From Paraphysomonas bandaiensis (Eukaryota; Chrysophyceae), in contig CBFFRP010000363.1 in NCBI GenBank assembly GCA_965644295.1, positions 372,001-436,000 on the forward strand: a stretch of DNA of 64,000 nt, in the 5' to 3' direction. Positions 45,131 to 57,998 of this stretch are shown here, piece after piece. A model generated the notes under the pieces. The model was not told the origin of the DNA and searched no databases. It worked only from the letters and a program-made list of their open reading frames with translations. Made by a program: the position numbers and the translations under genes. Position 1 is the first letter of the stretch. Every line of letters begins with the position of its first letter.

Positions 45131-48100
45131 CTACGTTTGGTCTCGCTGAATTCCTTGCGCTCTACATATTCCTGAACAGCGAGCCTTGCACAGCGGGCAT
45201 GTTCTTAACTGTCCCTGGCCCTGCATTTGTAGCGCGTGCATATAGCAAAGGCACATATGTCCGCAGTTCAGTACAACTGTGTCTGCAGTATAGGCCTGGC
45301 ACACAACACAAAAAGGGGCCTGCATCACTGCTTCATGACTTCCATCTACATGTCTTGTAGTTTCTGTGGCCCGTAGGGGTGTCGAAGGACCAGGTCCAGA
45401 CATCTTAGGCGCGCTTTCCGCAGTCGGGATAGTAGATGATGGCATATTTGATGGCCGCACGCCCTGTGTCCCCGACATGAGAGGTGCTGTGACTCCTCCA
45501 ACATTTAAGAGAGAACCTACACCACCTATTGCACCACCCCCATTTGTTGCATTCAGTAGACTGTACAATGGGGCCATAGCTTGCATAAGTACAGCATTCG
45601 CGTTTTCGGCCTCTACTGCACGTGCCTGCATCACAGATACTGTGCTCTCCAGAGTACGCACCTTTTCTTCAAGCCGGCTTCGGTCGCTATTCCAAAGCCG
45701 TCGACATTCCATTTCCTTGGCAAAGCGGCGGTCGAACTTTCGTACCAATATGACACACTCCTTTTCTTTCTGACGTACTTTCTCACGAGTTGAGTTAAGT
45801 TCTGACTCGAGAGCACTGACTTGTTTCTGTAGCAGTCTCACTTGGTGCACAGATGGCCCTGGGACAGATGACGCCAAGTCGATATCTTGTCTGTTCTTTG
45901 CCGCACCAGTGGACCTTGCTCTTTTCCGAGATTCACCTTTGGTAGCGATATCCACAGTACCCTCGCATTCTTCATCAGCGGGAAAAAGCTCCGTGCCTGC
46001 AACTCCAAGAGGGGCCGTCGAAAGAGAAGAAACGTTGTCAGAAGTCTTACGGCGCTTTCCTCCTCTAACATCATTCCCAGTTGCCGTAAGTGGCCCCTTC
46101 TTGATGTTGCTATTTCTACTAGTGTTCAGCCCACTGAGGTCTACGTCATCTCCACCCACACTGCCTCCATCATCATGCCCCTCATCATCACTGCCTTCTG
46201 CAATCAATTCCGGCCAGTGACTTATGTTTGCACTGCCGCACAGCCAGCACCCTTTCCTAGCACTTGACACACTTGATGAAATAGGTCCAGAACAGTTTCC
46301 AATTGCTGAACTCGCTAAACCGATTCCTGGCTTAGCTATGGTCAAATCAACTTCAATTTCACTTTTCTTCGACAAGACGGGCGATTGCCTGGTGTGAGGT
46401 AGACACAATCTGTCTGCTTTTAGCACCCCCTCTCTGGAGTGATTCGAATAGAGCGGCCACCACCCTGTCAATACCAATACAGACGACGGGTGCCTAATAC
46501 CGTTAACAGCCCCGTGTTCAGCCATCCACTGTGCCAATTCATCACTTTCACCGCTCATCACAGCATTGGTTGGGCTATCTGTGTAAGAAATACTCACTCG
46601 AAATCCAACGGTGTCAACCGCCTGATACCATAGTGTAACAACTCCTGAAAGGGGTGTAGCGGATGACGGAGAAACTGAATCTGGAGATTGGCGCTGCTCG
46701 ATTCGAACAGGACCTATCCCAACACCAAACACATCCACTGCACTATAATACGCCAATATTCACAATGATAGAAAAGGAGTGAGAAATGTTATTTTTCAGT
46801 GATATATTACAAGTCTTACCTATACAGAACTACGGCACCGTCAGAGCACCTTATCACAGCATAATTCCCGTCTGGCGTACAGCTTATTTCTTCTATCTGT
46901 CGTAAGTGTCTTCCACCTCGCCTACTTGGTCCACTCTTTCCTCGACACGTAGACGACAGTTCCGACAAGGAGAAGCAATGTACCTCACTGATATCCAGCG
47001 CTTTCACATCGCCTTCACTTATTGGGAATGAGGAACACCGTCTCGATAACCTGTATATCCATCATTTGATGGGTTAAGTGAATACGGCTTGTATCAACAC
47101 CTACCTGTATATGACAAGTTCGTCTAGTCCGGTAAAAAGCACAGTTCCATCTTCGGAGGCCGCATGTAGACTGGATATTCCCCTCAGAGTGCGATGTTTA
47201 TGTTCAACCGCTGCTGCTTGTATGTCCACCACACCATTCGCATCCAACGAAAGCGGAATTTGATGCACACGAGCATCCTTGCCGATACCTTGAGCAATGT
47301 ACTCCAGCATCCTACTGTTAGCTCTCTCACCGTTATCACTTGATCGCAATACTACTCCACAAAGCACGGAGGGACAGTTCATTGATGCCGAATACAGAAC
47401 AGACCATGCCTGAGTATACTTGAACGCCACGTCATGACTACTGCCAGTACTCCCTCGCCCTCCCGGAGAGTCGTGTAGGACACAACTAGGAGTGGCAGTA
47501 AAGACAACTTGCCAAATGCTGAATACCCCATACCCAGCCCCACAGAGCAGCCTATAGATGGCCGTGTATCCACGCTCCTCCCTACACGAGGCACACAGTT
47601 GATCGCACTGGCCTTCCTGAGTCTGTGGTGGCGACCAGTTAAGAGCTTGAGACACAGTACTTACACTACAGAAACCGCGCAGGCGCAGGTCTGAATGCTT
47701 GAAAGTCTTAACGTCACCACCCGCCATCGTAATAAAGCCGCGCTTCTTCTTAAGTCTGTGAAGACTTTGAATGTCGGTCGCAAATACGGATGTTGATCCC
47801 AATCTCGCTCCAGCAAACACATGCGAACTTGGACCGCTGTCAGTGGTAGCTGGGGCGCTGCCAGCCTCTACATGTACCCTCAGAGTTCCCTGGTTGGACG
47901 AGGTATTCATGTACCCTAGCAGATAGCCAAACCTATCCTCAAGATCGGTGTTCCCTGAACAGGAGAGCTCGAACAATTTCACAGCACCAGATGCAAAACC
48001 CGCCACAACATACGATCCACAGCTGGTTGCAGCAACAGATGTGACCCTTCCGTCCAAAGAAAAGCACATGGAGGATCGAGCCGCATCCTCGTCGCTTACA

Positions 48101-49101
48101 CTCTCCTGCGGAGCGGGTGCGGAAGGAGCTGCAGGAGAGTGTGATGCGAGACTGGAATGTACTGAAAGGTCAGTGGCACCGTTGTCTGGTGCAGACGAAC
48201 TCACAACTAGTTCATCTGGACCAGCCGCACCATGCAGGCTACAAACCTGTCGGTCATTCATACTATTTTCAATCACACGCAAACCAGGAGTGGGATCTCT
48301 GCTGGCAGGTACGTTGGACACAGAACCAAAGCTGACATTGTGTGGAGAACCCTGTGACACAGCAGTAACCGGAGACTCAGGAGACAAAGTCGTAGTATTG
48401 GTAGATATACCAAGATGTAACTGCCCTACTTGCTCCATTTGAATAGCCCTGACATGAGCATAAAGAGGAAGTTTCTCAGTTGACGACTTCCCTGTCACAG
48501 GCACGCTCCTGCTTGAAGCCAGCGAGGGGTGAGAAGATCCAGCTGAGTCTTCGCATAAAATAGTGTTACTGTCACCCTCCTCCACAGCATCGTAGCTTGA
48601 ACTCGACATATCAGAATAAATTGGGACCCCTCCTGCAACATTCCCCCGTGAGCGATTACAGCGTGGTCGATTTTCACCGTCCACTTTTGACAATGGTAAG
48701 TTGCTGTGCAACTGTTGCTGCGTGCTCGAAATCTTCTTGAATTTGTTCATGCGCGACGAAACCATCGACTTCTGTGACATGGGTATGCTCTGATTGAATC
48801 TATCTGCGCCCGATTCACTCACAGTGGAAGAAATGAAGCGCGTGCTGCCGCTAGAAGGAGAAGAGGACTGATTTCGCCTGCCTGGAAAAGACGTTGACCG
48901 GTGTATGGACTTGAGAGGTTTGGGTTCACTGGATGTTGTTCGATCTCCGATATTGCCCACAAGTGCATTCGCCCGTTTGGATCCTTTTAATCCAGTGTTT
49001 ACCTTAGACGATGCGCCTGAGGACTTACTGGACGGCAAATCCTTAAAAGACAGCAGAGAAGGAAGCACTTCGCTGTCCTCCAGCGACTCTGGAGCTTCCA
49101 T
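45131..49101 (-). CDS. WD40-like and RING-finger protein, probable E3 ligase
   Basis: Three exons (49101-47105, 47050-46820, 46742-45131) give 1279 residues. The N-terminal 300 residues are Ser-rich and disordered. WD40-like strands follow, with repeats such as RVTSVAATSCGSYVVAGF near residue 350 and IEEISCTPDGNYAVIRC near 720. An acidic, nuclear-localisation-like segment (GGKRRKTSD) and a coiled coil (about residues 1040-1130) precede a C-terminal RING: CVVC, then CGHMCLCYMHA, then CPLCKA. RING fingers of this short C3HC4 type occur at the end of neuralized and related E3 ligases. I do not recognise a named orthologue. It is divergent from the nuclease gene, 414 bases apart. Confidence 0.8.
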
Positions 49102-49515
49102 AGTGTGCTAGTATTCTTTAGGCTGGACTATAGCAGATTAATCAATACATTGTAGTGTACTGGGCTGTCATGTATATGTTGGCTTAGGTTTACACTAACA
49201 ATTAAAATATTTAAACACGACTGCAGTGGGCTCTGCTGGATGTCTACATAGAGACATTCGAATGTATTCACCAGATACAGGCACCATACAGAAACATACG
49301 GGACATATAGCTATCTACCTGTCCAACTGAGGGCCGAGTGACTATCCGGAAGACCCCCGTAAACGGGCTACTTGGGCTTGGTTTGTCCTATTGGTTGTGA
49401 CTGCAGTGCTGTGAGACGAAGTGAGTAAATTGCTGAAGTGAATGCAAATTAAAGTAAGTGAAACCCCTCTACTCACTTCATCGCTGTCATATAGTTATAT
49501 AAGTGGACCGATGTC
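49102..49515. promoter_or_regulatory. Bidirectional promoter region
   Basis: This short region separates the start codons of the WD40/RING and nuclease genes and must serve both. No TATA box and no TACAGCAGTAT was seen. Confidence 0.5.
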
Positions 49516-51217
49516 ATGGTTCGGTGTGTAGGCAGCTGTAGTTATAGTTATAGGTATATATGCGGGATAAGGAGGAGTATCTCCACCGCTCATAGATCTG
49601 CCTACACATGGGTGGACAGACACGGCAATGAGCACCGCCATACTGCTGACTTACACAAGTTAACCAATAGCATTGATATTATATCGTGGAATATTCTAGG
49701 CATGTAGGGGATGTGTGTGGTGCCTGTCTGATGGTGTGTTGTATACAGGGCCCATACAAGGGGAGTCATCCAAACACACCTCTTATGCAACACTGGACTC
49801 CACTGCATGGACGAGACGGAGAGAGCGCATTGTCAGAGAGTTACTGACACTCAAGCCGGCTGTGTTGTGTCTACAGGAGGTTACGTCCTTGGCCTTGAAT
49901 GAGACTCTGTTAGGCGAGTTAGCGCAGGTTGGCACAGCTATGAGCTATTTGTGTGTGTCTAAAGGGCATATTTTTTCAACAGCATGGATATCAGTGTGCA
50001 GCATTTGCACCGAATAGTGATGCTATTAATTCAGTGAAGCGTCACTCCGCTCTAGGGTGTGCTATTTTTACAAGGAACGATAAGATCAAAGTACTTGCGT
50101 CGAAGCGTCTCTTTCTGCGGTACATTTTTATCCTTATTTACAATCGTGATGATTATTTGCACAGTAACTTCGTACCTCTTCACAATTGTAAATCAGCGGC
50201 GTACAGCCAGAGTGTTATGAGCAAGAAACACTCTATGGCTGTGTGCGTAGTACAAATCGTCGGCACGAATAATTGGTTCATATTGGTACTCGTCGCATGA
50301 AGAACTTACTGGTACATTGACATTATAGTGGCAGGGTAATTCTCACTTGTACTGGAACCCCAAAAGACAAGATATTAAAGCGTTACAAACGCAGGCTATA
50401 GTGAATAGTCTCTCAGCCTTCATTAATAGCATGGTACGTTGTTTTGAAGTCCTTCATTTCCTCCATTTCACTCTCAGCCTTATAGTTTCCTCGAGATAAG
50501 CCACTCCGGTCGCATCCTCTTGGAGTTGTCGTCTGTGGTGACTTTAACTGTATGCCTTACATGCATCACCATGATTCTGGGTTACCTGCTTATCCTCCAA
50601 TTCGAACCGCGCCATTCGAGATAATGCAACAAGGATATCTTGGTGTCGATCATCCAGGTATATCGCTGCAGTGAACGTTGTGTGGTATGTTTACTTTCCT
50701 CTTAGAGCACCCGGATAGCTGGTACAAAAGATTGGACGAGGTTTCCTTTAAACCAGATATTGGTATTTGTGCGAAGTTGTTTGATACTTGCGTGTTAATA
50801 TGTAAAAAAGGTCCACTTAATACACCGCATAGTAAATTGAAGTTCTCGAATATATATGAGTTAGCTGAATTCAGGGAACATGAACCGTTGTTTACAACTA
50901 AGACAAATGACTTTCAGGGATGGATTGATCATCTGTGGGTAAATAGTGACATACAGGTCCAATACATACATACATCGTGAGAACTGTTTTCATTGTGTTT
51001 TTCTGATAATCAGGTGGAACGCGTACTTTCTCCCGGAGTACGTGCTAGATCAGCAGACGTCAGAGAGCAAAACGAACGATTTCCGTTTATTCCTACTAAG
51101 GTGGGTTATAATACTCGGATTTGTGTCTCTTTAATAATGTACTTGTAGGTGTATCCTTCTGATCATCTTCCAATTGGTTGTGTTCTGTCTATGAAGCAAA
51201 ACAGAAGTGATACGTAG
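49516..51217 (+). CDS. CCR4/Angel-type endonuclease-exonuclease-phosphatase
   Basis: Nine exons (49516-49699, 49749-49927, 49983-50119, 50165-50285, 50335-50433, 50486-50657, 50706-50956, 51014-51100, 51149-51217) give 432 residues. The family fold is a metal-dependent nuclease. Marks in order are IDIISWNILG, CLQEV with the metal-binding Glu, NSHLYWNPKRQDIK, VVCGDFNCMP and the final SDHLPI with catalytic Asp and His. HLYWNP is typical of the CCR4, nocturnin, Angel and PDE12 group, which shorten or repair RNA 3' ends; I cannot choose a subfamily. The N-terminal 50 residues are basic, so a mitochondrial location is possible. Intron 1 starts with GC instead of GT; the other seven are GT-AG. Confidence 0.88.
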
Positions 51218-52196
51218 ATTTAGCATACAGTATTAGCCAGACGAATGTACCCCTGAAACACTTTGTCAGTGTTTGTAAGATAAAGTGTGGATCAGGGGTT
51301 TATATGTAAAGAACATATGAAACATTACTACTCTAATATGGCGAAGGGCTACTGTGCAGGTGACTGGTGGAGAGTGGTTTAGTTTCTACGTTCTACAACC
51401 ATTACTACGTGCGGAATCCTAATTTTAGTACATATTGTATGTAAAATACATCTCCACGCAGTGTATTTTCGCCACTCACATGCTATAGAATATTTAGCTT
51501 TTCTTAAGATAAATATCGTCCTGCTACTTACTGTACATACATATGATCGAAAAAGTTACCAAGATTACGACGATACGTTTCACTCATACTGTATGTACAT
51601 CCTGTGCTGTGTGTTGTTGGGATAGTATCATGTTTATAAATTATAAACTGTATAAATGAATAAATTATGAGTTAACATACACAAAAACGACAAAGTAGGG
51701 AGTGATAAATGCAATTTGTTGTCGTTGTGTGTGTAGCTATACTTATAATTAGCGCGCAGACCAATTTCGTACTTCTTCTATATATACTAATAGAAATACT
51801 TAAGAATCTACATTTTGATGAAAACATTCGAAATTGTATATAAACGACAACATTTGTGCGTCATCACCGGGCAAATGTAAATGCTGGCAAGTTCATAATT
51901 TTTATTTTATACCCTAAGTATCCAACACTTTTAATAAGCATTATCCACATACAGAAAAGCAAAGATATAGAGTTAGACAGTCAGTCCAAGCGAGCAAGGG
52001 CCGAATCGAGACAAATCAGCTTCAAAAATAGTCGCGTCATATTGATCTAAAGCGAAAATAGTTTTTTTCTACCCATTCAAGCGTTTAGAATAGGCAATCG
52101 GCATTCGTTCTTCAGGAAGTCTTTACTTGAGATTTTTGGCGGTTTATTACATCCAATCTTCCAAATTGCCTCAGACATTGACCTTAAGTGTTTAAA
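51218..52196. other. AT-rich intergenic stretch
   Basis: The stretch follows the nuclease gene. A 69-codon open frame without a start codon lies at 52090-52299 in a different frame from the one listed next, and together they may be one decayed gene. Nothing else is recognised. Confidence 0.4.
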
Positions 52197-52501
52197 ATAC
52201 TCCAACAATTATCCTTTTTCTCTTTCACTTCGAAAGATATACAAGACTCCGTCCATCTGGATTCGAATTTACAGCTCTCTATCAAGAGATTAGATCCTGG
52301 GGAATAAGAGGTGCTTCCGATATAAGTACCCACATGTTCCTCTTCAGGGATTCAATACTTGAACTTCTGATTTCCAAAACAAATATCCAAAACCTTAACG
52401 TAAGACTGGTTGCACCATTGCTGAGAATGAGAGGAGTTGCTGCGTTTCACAGATACGTAAAACGAATTCGATTCTTGATTAAGTCTTACATGCAGCTATA
52501 G
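52197..52501 (+). pseudogene. Orphan open frame, possible gene remnant
   Basis: About 100 codons are open without an obvious start, including RPSGFEFTALYQEIRSWG and LLRMRGVAAFHRYVKRIRF, then a TAG. The composition is protein-like (amphipathic, basic at the end), unlike neighbouring AT-rich DNA. No domain is recognised. It could be the last exon of a small gene or a remnant. Confidence 0.3.
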
Positions 52502-52663
52502 GTCACTTGGGATTCTGTTGCATTGTATGCCATGCACAATATATATTCCATTCGAAACAGCCGCCTTATCCCCCCAGTGACACTGATTGTCTGCATGATA
52601 TGCATTCTTACTGAAGATATCTGGCGGCTGCCGACTCTGTATTCCTCTGTATTCCGGTTATCC

Positions 52664-52737
52664 TGATATCATACTCTCTGATCTGTACTGATATCGTTGC
52701 GTACTGATGGACTGATATCATTTCATACACAGCAGTA
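52664..52737. promoter_or_regulatory. TGATATC cluster and CAGCAGTA motif
   Basis: Three CTGATATC words (52663, 52688 and 52712) occur within 60 bases, followed at 52730 by CAGCAGTA, a partial form of the TACAGCAGTAT motif, 189 bases before the receptor start codon. They are candidate transcription factor sites for the receptor gene. Confidence 0.4.
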
Positions 52738-52925
52738 CACACTACAGTATACTGTACGTATACCCTGCTATACACATATGTATGTACTCGTCATAGCATC
52801 ACACAGCTGCAGTGCACTAACTGGAGAATTCATACTTAAGCTCCTGATACCGCCATTGCTATTGATATTAATACACTCGAATCACATCACCACCGCTGCC
52901 ACACCTGTGCCCCACTCAACAGGAA

Positions 52926-55113
52926 ATGAGCACACTATTATTTCGCACATGCTTGCATGTGTTGTGCCTGTGTCTCGCTATGGGGGCCATCGAGCTGTCA
53001 TGTGATGACGCCAGAGACGTCGATGTTAGTTTCTGTGATATGGTAAACTGGCAAGCGGCTCACGCATACGATGCGTCCAATTTCTCTCTGTACTATCCCG
53101 GCAATCCTTTAACAGCGGCGGAACAGGATTCATATGCGCGCGCGCTATATAAGTCCATGAGAAGCGAAGTCACGAGCACCAGACCATCCTGCAAGAACGC
53201 ACTCAAGAGATTGGCTTGTGCCAACGTCTTCTCAGAGTACGTAGTCGCCAGCCTGTCCTTTTTGGGTGTCTTATTATGTTGTTACTTTCCAGGTGTCCTG
53301 AAAGTGGCGACTCGATTTCTAGTATATCATATTTCCCCACTTGCGCCCTGCAATGTCAACTGGCAGAGAACTTCTGCTCTCAGGCTATGGACTGCTCCAA
53401 CTATACCACTGGCAATTGCATGGTCATCCTCCCTCCAGGGTTTTTCGTACTTTCTCAAGAGCAGGTGGGTACACTGCGTTAGTAAAAATACTGATAGCGA
53501 TTTAACGTTTTCTCGTACAGGGTCCTTACTACCAGCTGCCGGGGATATATGGCGCCGTGCTTGGAGCTTGGATCATCATCACTACCTACTGGCACGTAGC
53601 AGCGTTTATACTGTACAAAGACTCCTCTGTAGTGATTTGCAAGGCTATATCTACAATTCCCGTTGTCAAGGTTTGGACAATGGTTTCCGCACATGACTGT
53701 TGTTGTAACAGTTTTATTATAACGTAGGTACTGGTTCTGATATTAGGTGTGTCCTTTTGGGCCACGTGTGAGAAGTGGAAAATGTGCTCCTTCTGGCTAG
53801 GTGTCTCGCTTATCAATACACATCTTGTGTTTGAAACTGGTGGGATCATTTATAGCTGCCAGTGCTATGAATGATATAATTTTGTGTTCATGATTGCAGG
53901 CATGATGGTGTGCTTCTTACTAATTGCTAAGGGGTGGAGTATCACTAGGGACAACTTTAGCGCCAATGAGTGGCGTGGCATAATTATGTCAATGTCTGCG
54001 TTCTATATGTGTAACTCTATTATACTGGTGGGTGGAAGCGAAGCGCTACTATTCCGAATTCATAGATTGATGCATGTTTATCGTAACACAGGTTCTAGAA
54101 TCATCGGTACTTGATCAACGCGGGTTCTGGATAGCTAATACTCTGTTATATGGACTGATGTATCTCTATATTATTTTAAATGTTCAGAGCCAACTCCGTC
54201 TTCTGACAAGCCAGGTAGGTCGTTGTTGAGTATGTCATTGGCGTATTAGCTTCATAAATGTATGCTTGCTTTAGGTGCAACTACTGGGAGATGATGTACC
54301 ACAACCTATTGCTGGGCCATTGCGTATGAAACACCGGATGTACATATTTTTCCTTGTGCTCGTACTACTGAACATTTCGTTCGAGGTTCATCTGTCTCTT
54401 TGCTTAACATTCGTCCCTCATAGCCAATGTGCACCAGGTATACCTCCACTCCTTGTTGGCCTCTTCTGGGAAGATGTGGAAGGTGCTCCTAGTATATGAG
54501 GTATGAATATTGGATTTTTTGTATACCGCTCAGTTGTCAAAGGTGTCGAATCTGCTCATCTTAGGCACTGTGGGCTATATATTTAGGCCAAGGTATGTGG
54601 TTACGACTGCGTTGTATGTAGTACAGAGACTGATGATCACAGTGGCATGATTTCTGATGTTTTTTTATGATAGGGAGTATTCACCTTTCTTCTTTATGGT
54701 ACAGGCCACTATGAATGATAACAGAACAAGGTACGTGACTGTGTTTACATCTTGTGGTCGACGGTGTATGGCATACTGATTTAGTAATACGGTTGAGCAA
54801 TAATCCTGATATCTTGTATAGGCCAATACCTTTAATTGAGGGCACGGAAGACAGTGGCAACGATGCTGAAATAGAACTTTCTCCCCTTCTGCAGTCTCAG
54901 AACTCTGATCCCTCTCGTGTGTCTCCCAACACAGCGAAGATGGTTCTGATCAGAAATCCTAACAATACAATGACGGTAGGTGTCTCTGCTGCGAATTCAC
55001 ACTCCAGAGGCCCATCATTTCAACCTATGAATGTTACTGGCCCCCCGCCTCCTCCTCAGTCAGAAGAGAATAGAGGTGGTTCTAATGTAATGGATTTAGA
55101 ATTTATGTATTAG
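52926..55113 (+). CDS. Frizzled-type CRD fused to a GOST-type seven-helix receptor
   Basis: Eleven exons (52926-53236, 53293-53464, 53521-53670, 53728-53839, 53900-54027, 54092-54214, 54275-54385, 54438-54500, 54543-54592, 54674-54730, 54822-55113) give 522 residues. A signal peptide (about 1-22) is followed by ten cysteines spaced as in Frizzled cysteine-rich domains; SCKNALKRLAC, CANVFSEC, TCALQC and CQLAENFC keep the same gaps. Seven hydrophobic helices follow from about residue 165. LLIAKGWSITR is the hallmark of the lung-7TM/intimal-thickness (GOST) group, which includes GPR107, TMEM87 and GPR180. The receptor ends with TVGYIFRPR, then an acidic and Pro-rich cytoplasmic tail. Trafficking or receptor roles are known for the group; the ligand here is unknown. 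The short last introns are the least certain. Confidence 0.82.
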
Positions 55114-55787
55114 GGTTAGATGAGGTAGCAGACAGACCGAATTAGTCGTTGTTGTATTCTAGCAGTTATATTTTGATATGGTAGTAGTGCACTTCGTGTG
55201 TTGGTGAATATATACTAACTATTTAATATATGTTGTGTTCTTCCTGTAAGGAACTTTTCTTTCACCAAAATATGACTATACAGAAAATGTTTTTCATGCA
55301 AAAAAGACTTCAACGAAATAGAGAATGCGAAACAAACAAGTGAGTAGGATTTAAGTCTATATTATTATTTTCAAATTCGGATTCATGAGTAGAAGGTGGC
55401 AAAAATTTGTAAGATTGAGTAACTATCTATACTAAAACAACACAGTTCTCATATCACAGTACACTTCAGCAGTCTATCTACGGCAGATTATACTATGGTA
55501 TCGTACAGTGTATAATTTAACACCAGCCACAATACTCAACACCACACAACGAGCTACTATTGCTGGGATATATAACTGCAACCATGTAGTGTCCCTACGG
55601 TTGTCTGCTGAGCAAACAATAAATGTCTCCTTACACAAAGGAGAGAGAAAAAAGTAAAATCTAGAAGTGCATGCAATTTCAGGCACCCATAATAAGTAGA
55701 AGCACCAGAAAAGTACAAGTACATTGGTCAGCAACACTGCCAAGCTTGTATTGGAATAAATGACACAGATATGCTCGAAACCATGGC
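55114..55787. other. Intergenic region between convergent genes
   Basis: The receptor and casein kinase genes end toward each other here. It is AT-rich and no gene was recognised. Confidence 0.5.
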
Positions 55788-57998
55788 TCAGCGAGAGAAG
55801 CCGGGTTTGCCCTTCGGTCCCGAAAGAAATTTGTTCTTCAGGGTCCCATACGACGATTTGTTGTTGCCGCTCTGTCCATGAGTCGTGCCACTCAATCCTC
55901 TTGAAGTAGTTCGATTACTGGGAGTAGGGGCGTCACCACTTGTCCCCGCGCTCCTTGGTCGCCCACCATCTGCCGTCTACATGCAACTATGAGAAAAACA
56001 TCTGACCCGACATAGTATTACCTTTCTGCTCGCATGTCCCGACTGACCTTTTTTTCTCGCCATTCCGCCGCTCCTCTCTTCAGTACCTCGCGGCTGTTGC
56101 CGTCCGGACATAAAGAAATTGTTAGCCCAGCGGGTATGACTTCCAGATCCTCCTACCCCAGCAGATGGCTGTCCTTGTACCCTTGGCCCTGTATCACCGC
56201 GAGTATACCGGTACTGCATCACTGCTCGAGCTCCAGCGACAACGTGCTCCTTGTCCTCCTGTAAAATGTCGCACCTCAGTTACAATCCATTAGTTATACT
56301 GACCGTATGGTGCATACCTCGTTGCCATGACCCCCGTGGGCAGTATGTGGTCGTTTATCACCTCCATAGGGTCGGTTACCTGCACTCCGAGTGGTAGTTG
56401 GCGTTTTTTCATAATCTCTGTCAATTGGGGCGCTATCCACACGCTGCATAATACGTCGTACATCACCAGCAGGAGGACCCTGCCCAGGTGAAACCCACTT
56501 GGCGGAGTCTTCCCCCGCTTCCCGCGCTTTACCGGAGGGCACAGCATTACGTGAATCTCCCGCATCGAAGCCCCCTAAGTTCTTTCCTATATCGTTAGAC
56601 CCCGAGAGGCCCTGTGAAGCAGCAACGAGTGCAGCACTTGTGTTAATATCGCCCGTGCCGCCCCCACCAACCATGGTGTCAGCCTCCGCACTATCCCAGT
56701 CCCAAACTTTGCCCTACACAAAACACAAAAGCACGAATTAGAAACCTACATACGATGTAATCTGCGGTACAAGCTACAGCATACCGAATTAGCGCATCCC
56801 TGGGAGTGATATAAATCCCTGAACATTTTACGTAAAAAGGGGATATCTGGTTTGGTGTCGAACTTCAAGGCGCGTGTATATGCCTGATTACATCAAACTT
56901 AGCACGACACACTCCAAAATCAGAATTTCTCATACCAGAAACTCTCCAAACTGCGAAGGGCAACCCACACATAGCTGGGCAATCGACACCTGTTGCTTCT
57001 TTTCGAGGATTAGTTGGTACTTCTTGTGCGCACTCTTGGCCTTGAGCCCCTGCCAAGGCAGACTCCCCTTAAGGAAGTAAACGAGCACATAAGCTATTGA
57101 CTCCAAGTCATCCCGTCTGCTCTGCTCTATACCCAAGTGGTTATTAATAGATGCGTAGCGGGGTGTACCAGTCAGTGACCGCCCGTCTCGGTGTGGAATG
57201 TGTTGAAGGCTCTTAGGGTGCCTATAACGCTTGGACAAGCCGAAGTCTACACAATACACGATATTCGCCTGATCACCAGTTCCGATTACGAAATTTGCCT
57301 ACACATAGTTGGTCACATCACGACACTGAAACTGAACAAACAATCAACAAAACAGAGCGGATGTAACTATACGACTACACGACACAAACGCACCGGCTTT
57401 ATATCTCGGTGAATCAAGTGCCGCGAGTGGAAGGTATCGATCCTCTCCAGCATTTGGTCCGCCAGCTGGAGCACTGCATCACATTTACCAGTAACTCATC
57501 GCACAACTCACAGTGACAGTTGCATACATATATTTACTCAAGCACGCACCAGTTTTTAGACTAAACCGTCGACCACATCGGTTGAATAAGTCCTCCAATG
57601 ACGGGCCCAGTAAGTCCATGACCATGACATTATAATTATCTTGTGTACCGTAATGATGGACCTATAGTTATCTTAAACCCACGACTATTTAACTATACAT
57701 AAAACGTCTAACAGAAGAATAGCAGACAATGAAATAACACCAAACAGTAACGTACTTTGCAGAACCCATGACAGGAAGCGACCTCACGGTAGACTTTATA
57801 CTCATGTCGTAGCTGCGGGCAGCGGGAACCATGTTTCTCGAATTTAACTGCGACCTATACGGACCATGAAGAGATGCATGCAATGTGATGTGATACCACC
57901 TTCTCATTAGATGGTCCAACCCCTAAATATATTTCACCGAAACTTCCCCCTCCGATTCGGCGTGTTATTCGGTACTTGTTATTCACAATACTCGTCAT
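55788..57998 (-). CDS. Casein kinase 1 family protein kinase
   Basis: Nine exons on the minus strand (57998-57900, 57854-57756, 57661-57550, 57473-57394, 57298-56936, 56883-56785, 56713-56318, 56258-56022, 55976-55788) give 557 residues. Kinase landmarks are [14 protein letters not shown], the VAVKFEK lysine, [26 protein letters not shown] and the CK1-specific [11 protein letters not shown] in place of the usual [18 protein letters not shown] and FRDLYHSQG end the domain as in CK1 delta/epsilon/alpha. CK1 enzymes phosphorylate primed or acidic sites in Wnt, clock and trafficking pathways. The C-terminal 260 residues are Gly/Arg/Ser-rich and disordered, suitable for autoinhibition. The subfamily is not decided. 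Confidence 0.93.

Noticed and set aside
52250-52320. GGATTCGAATTT with nearby pairing bases, looking like a minus-strand tRNA T arm
   Set aside because: No complete cloverleaf can be drawn and the region reads better as an open frame.
56951-56989. GT...AG pair inside casein kinase exon 5 that could be an intron
   Set aside because: The sequence between encodes the conserved [10 protein letters not shown] segment of CK1, so it is retained as coding.
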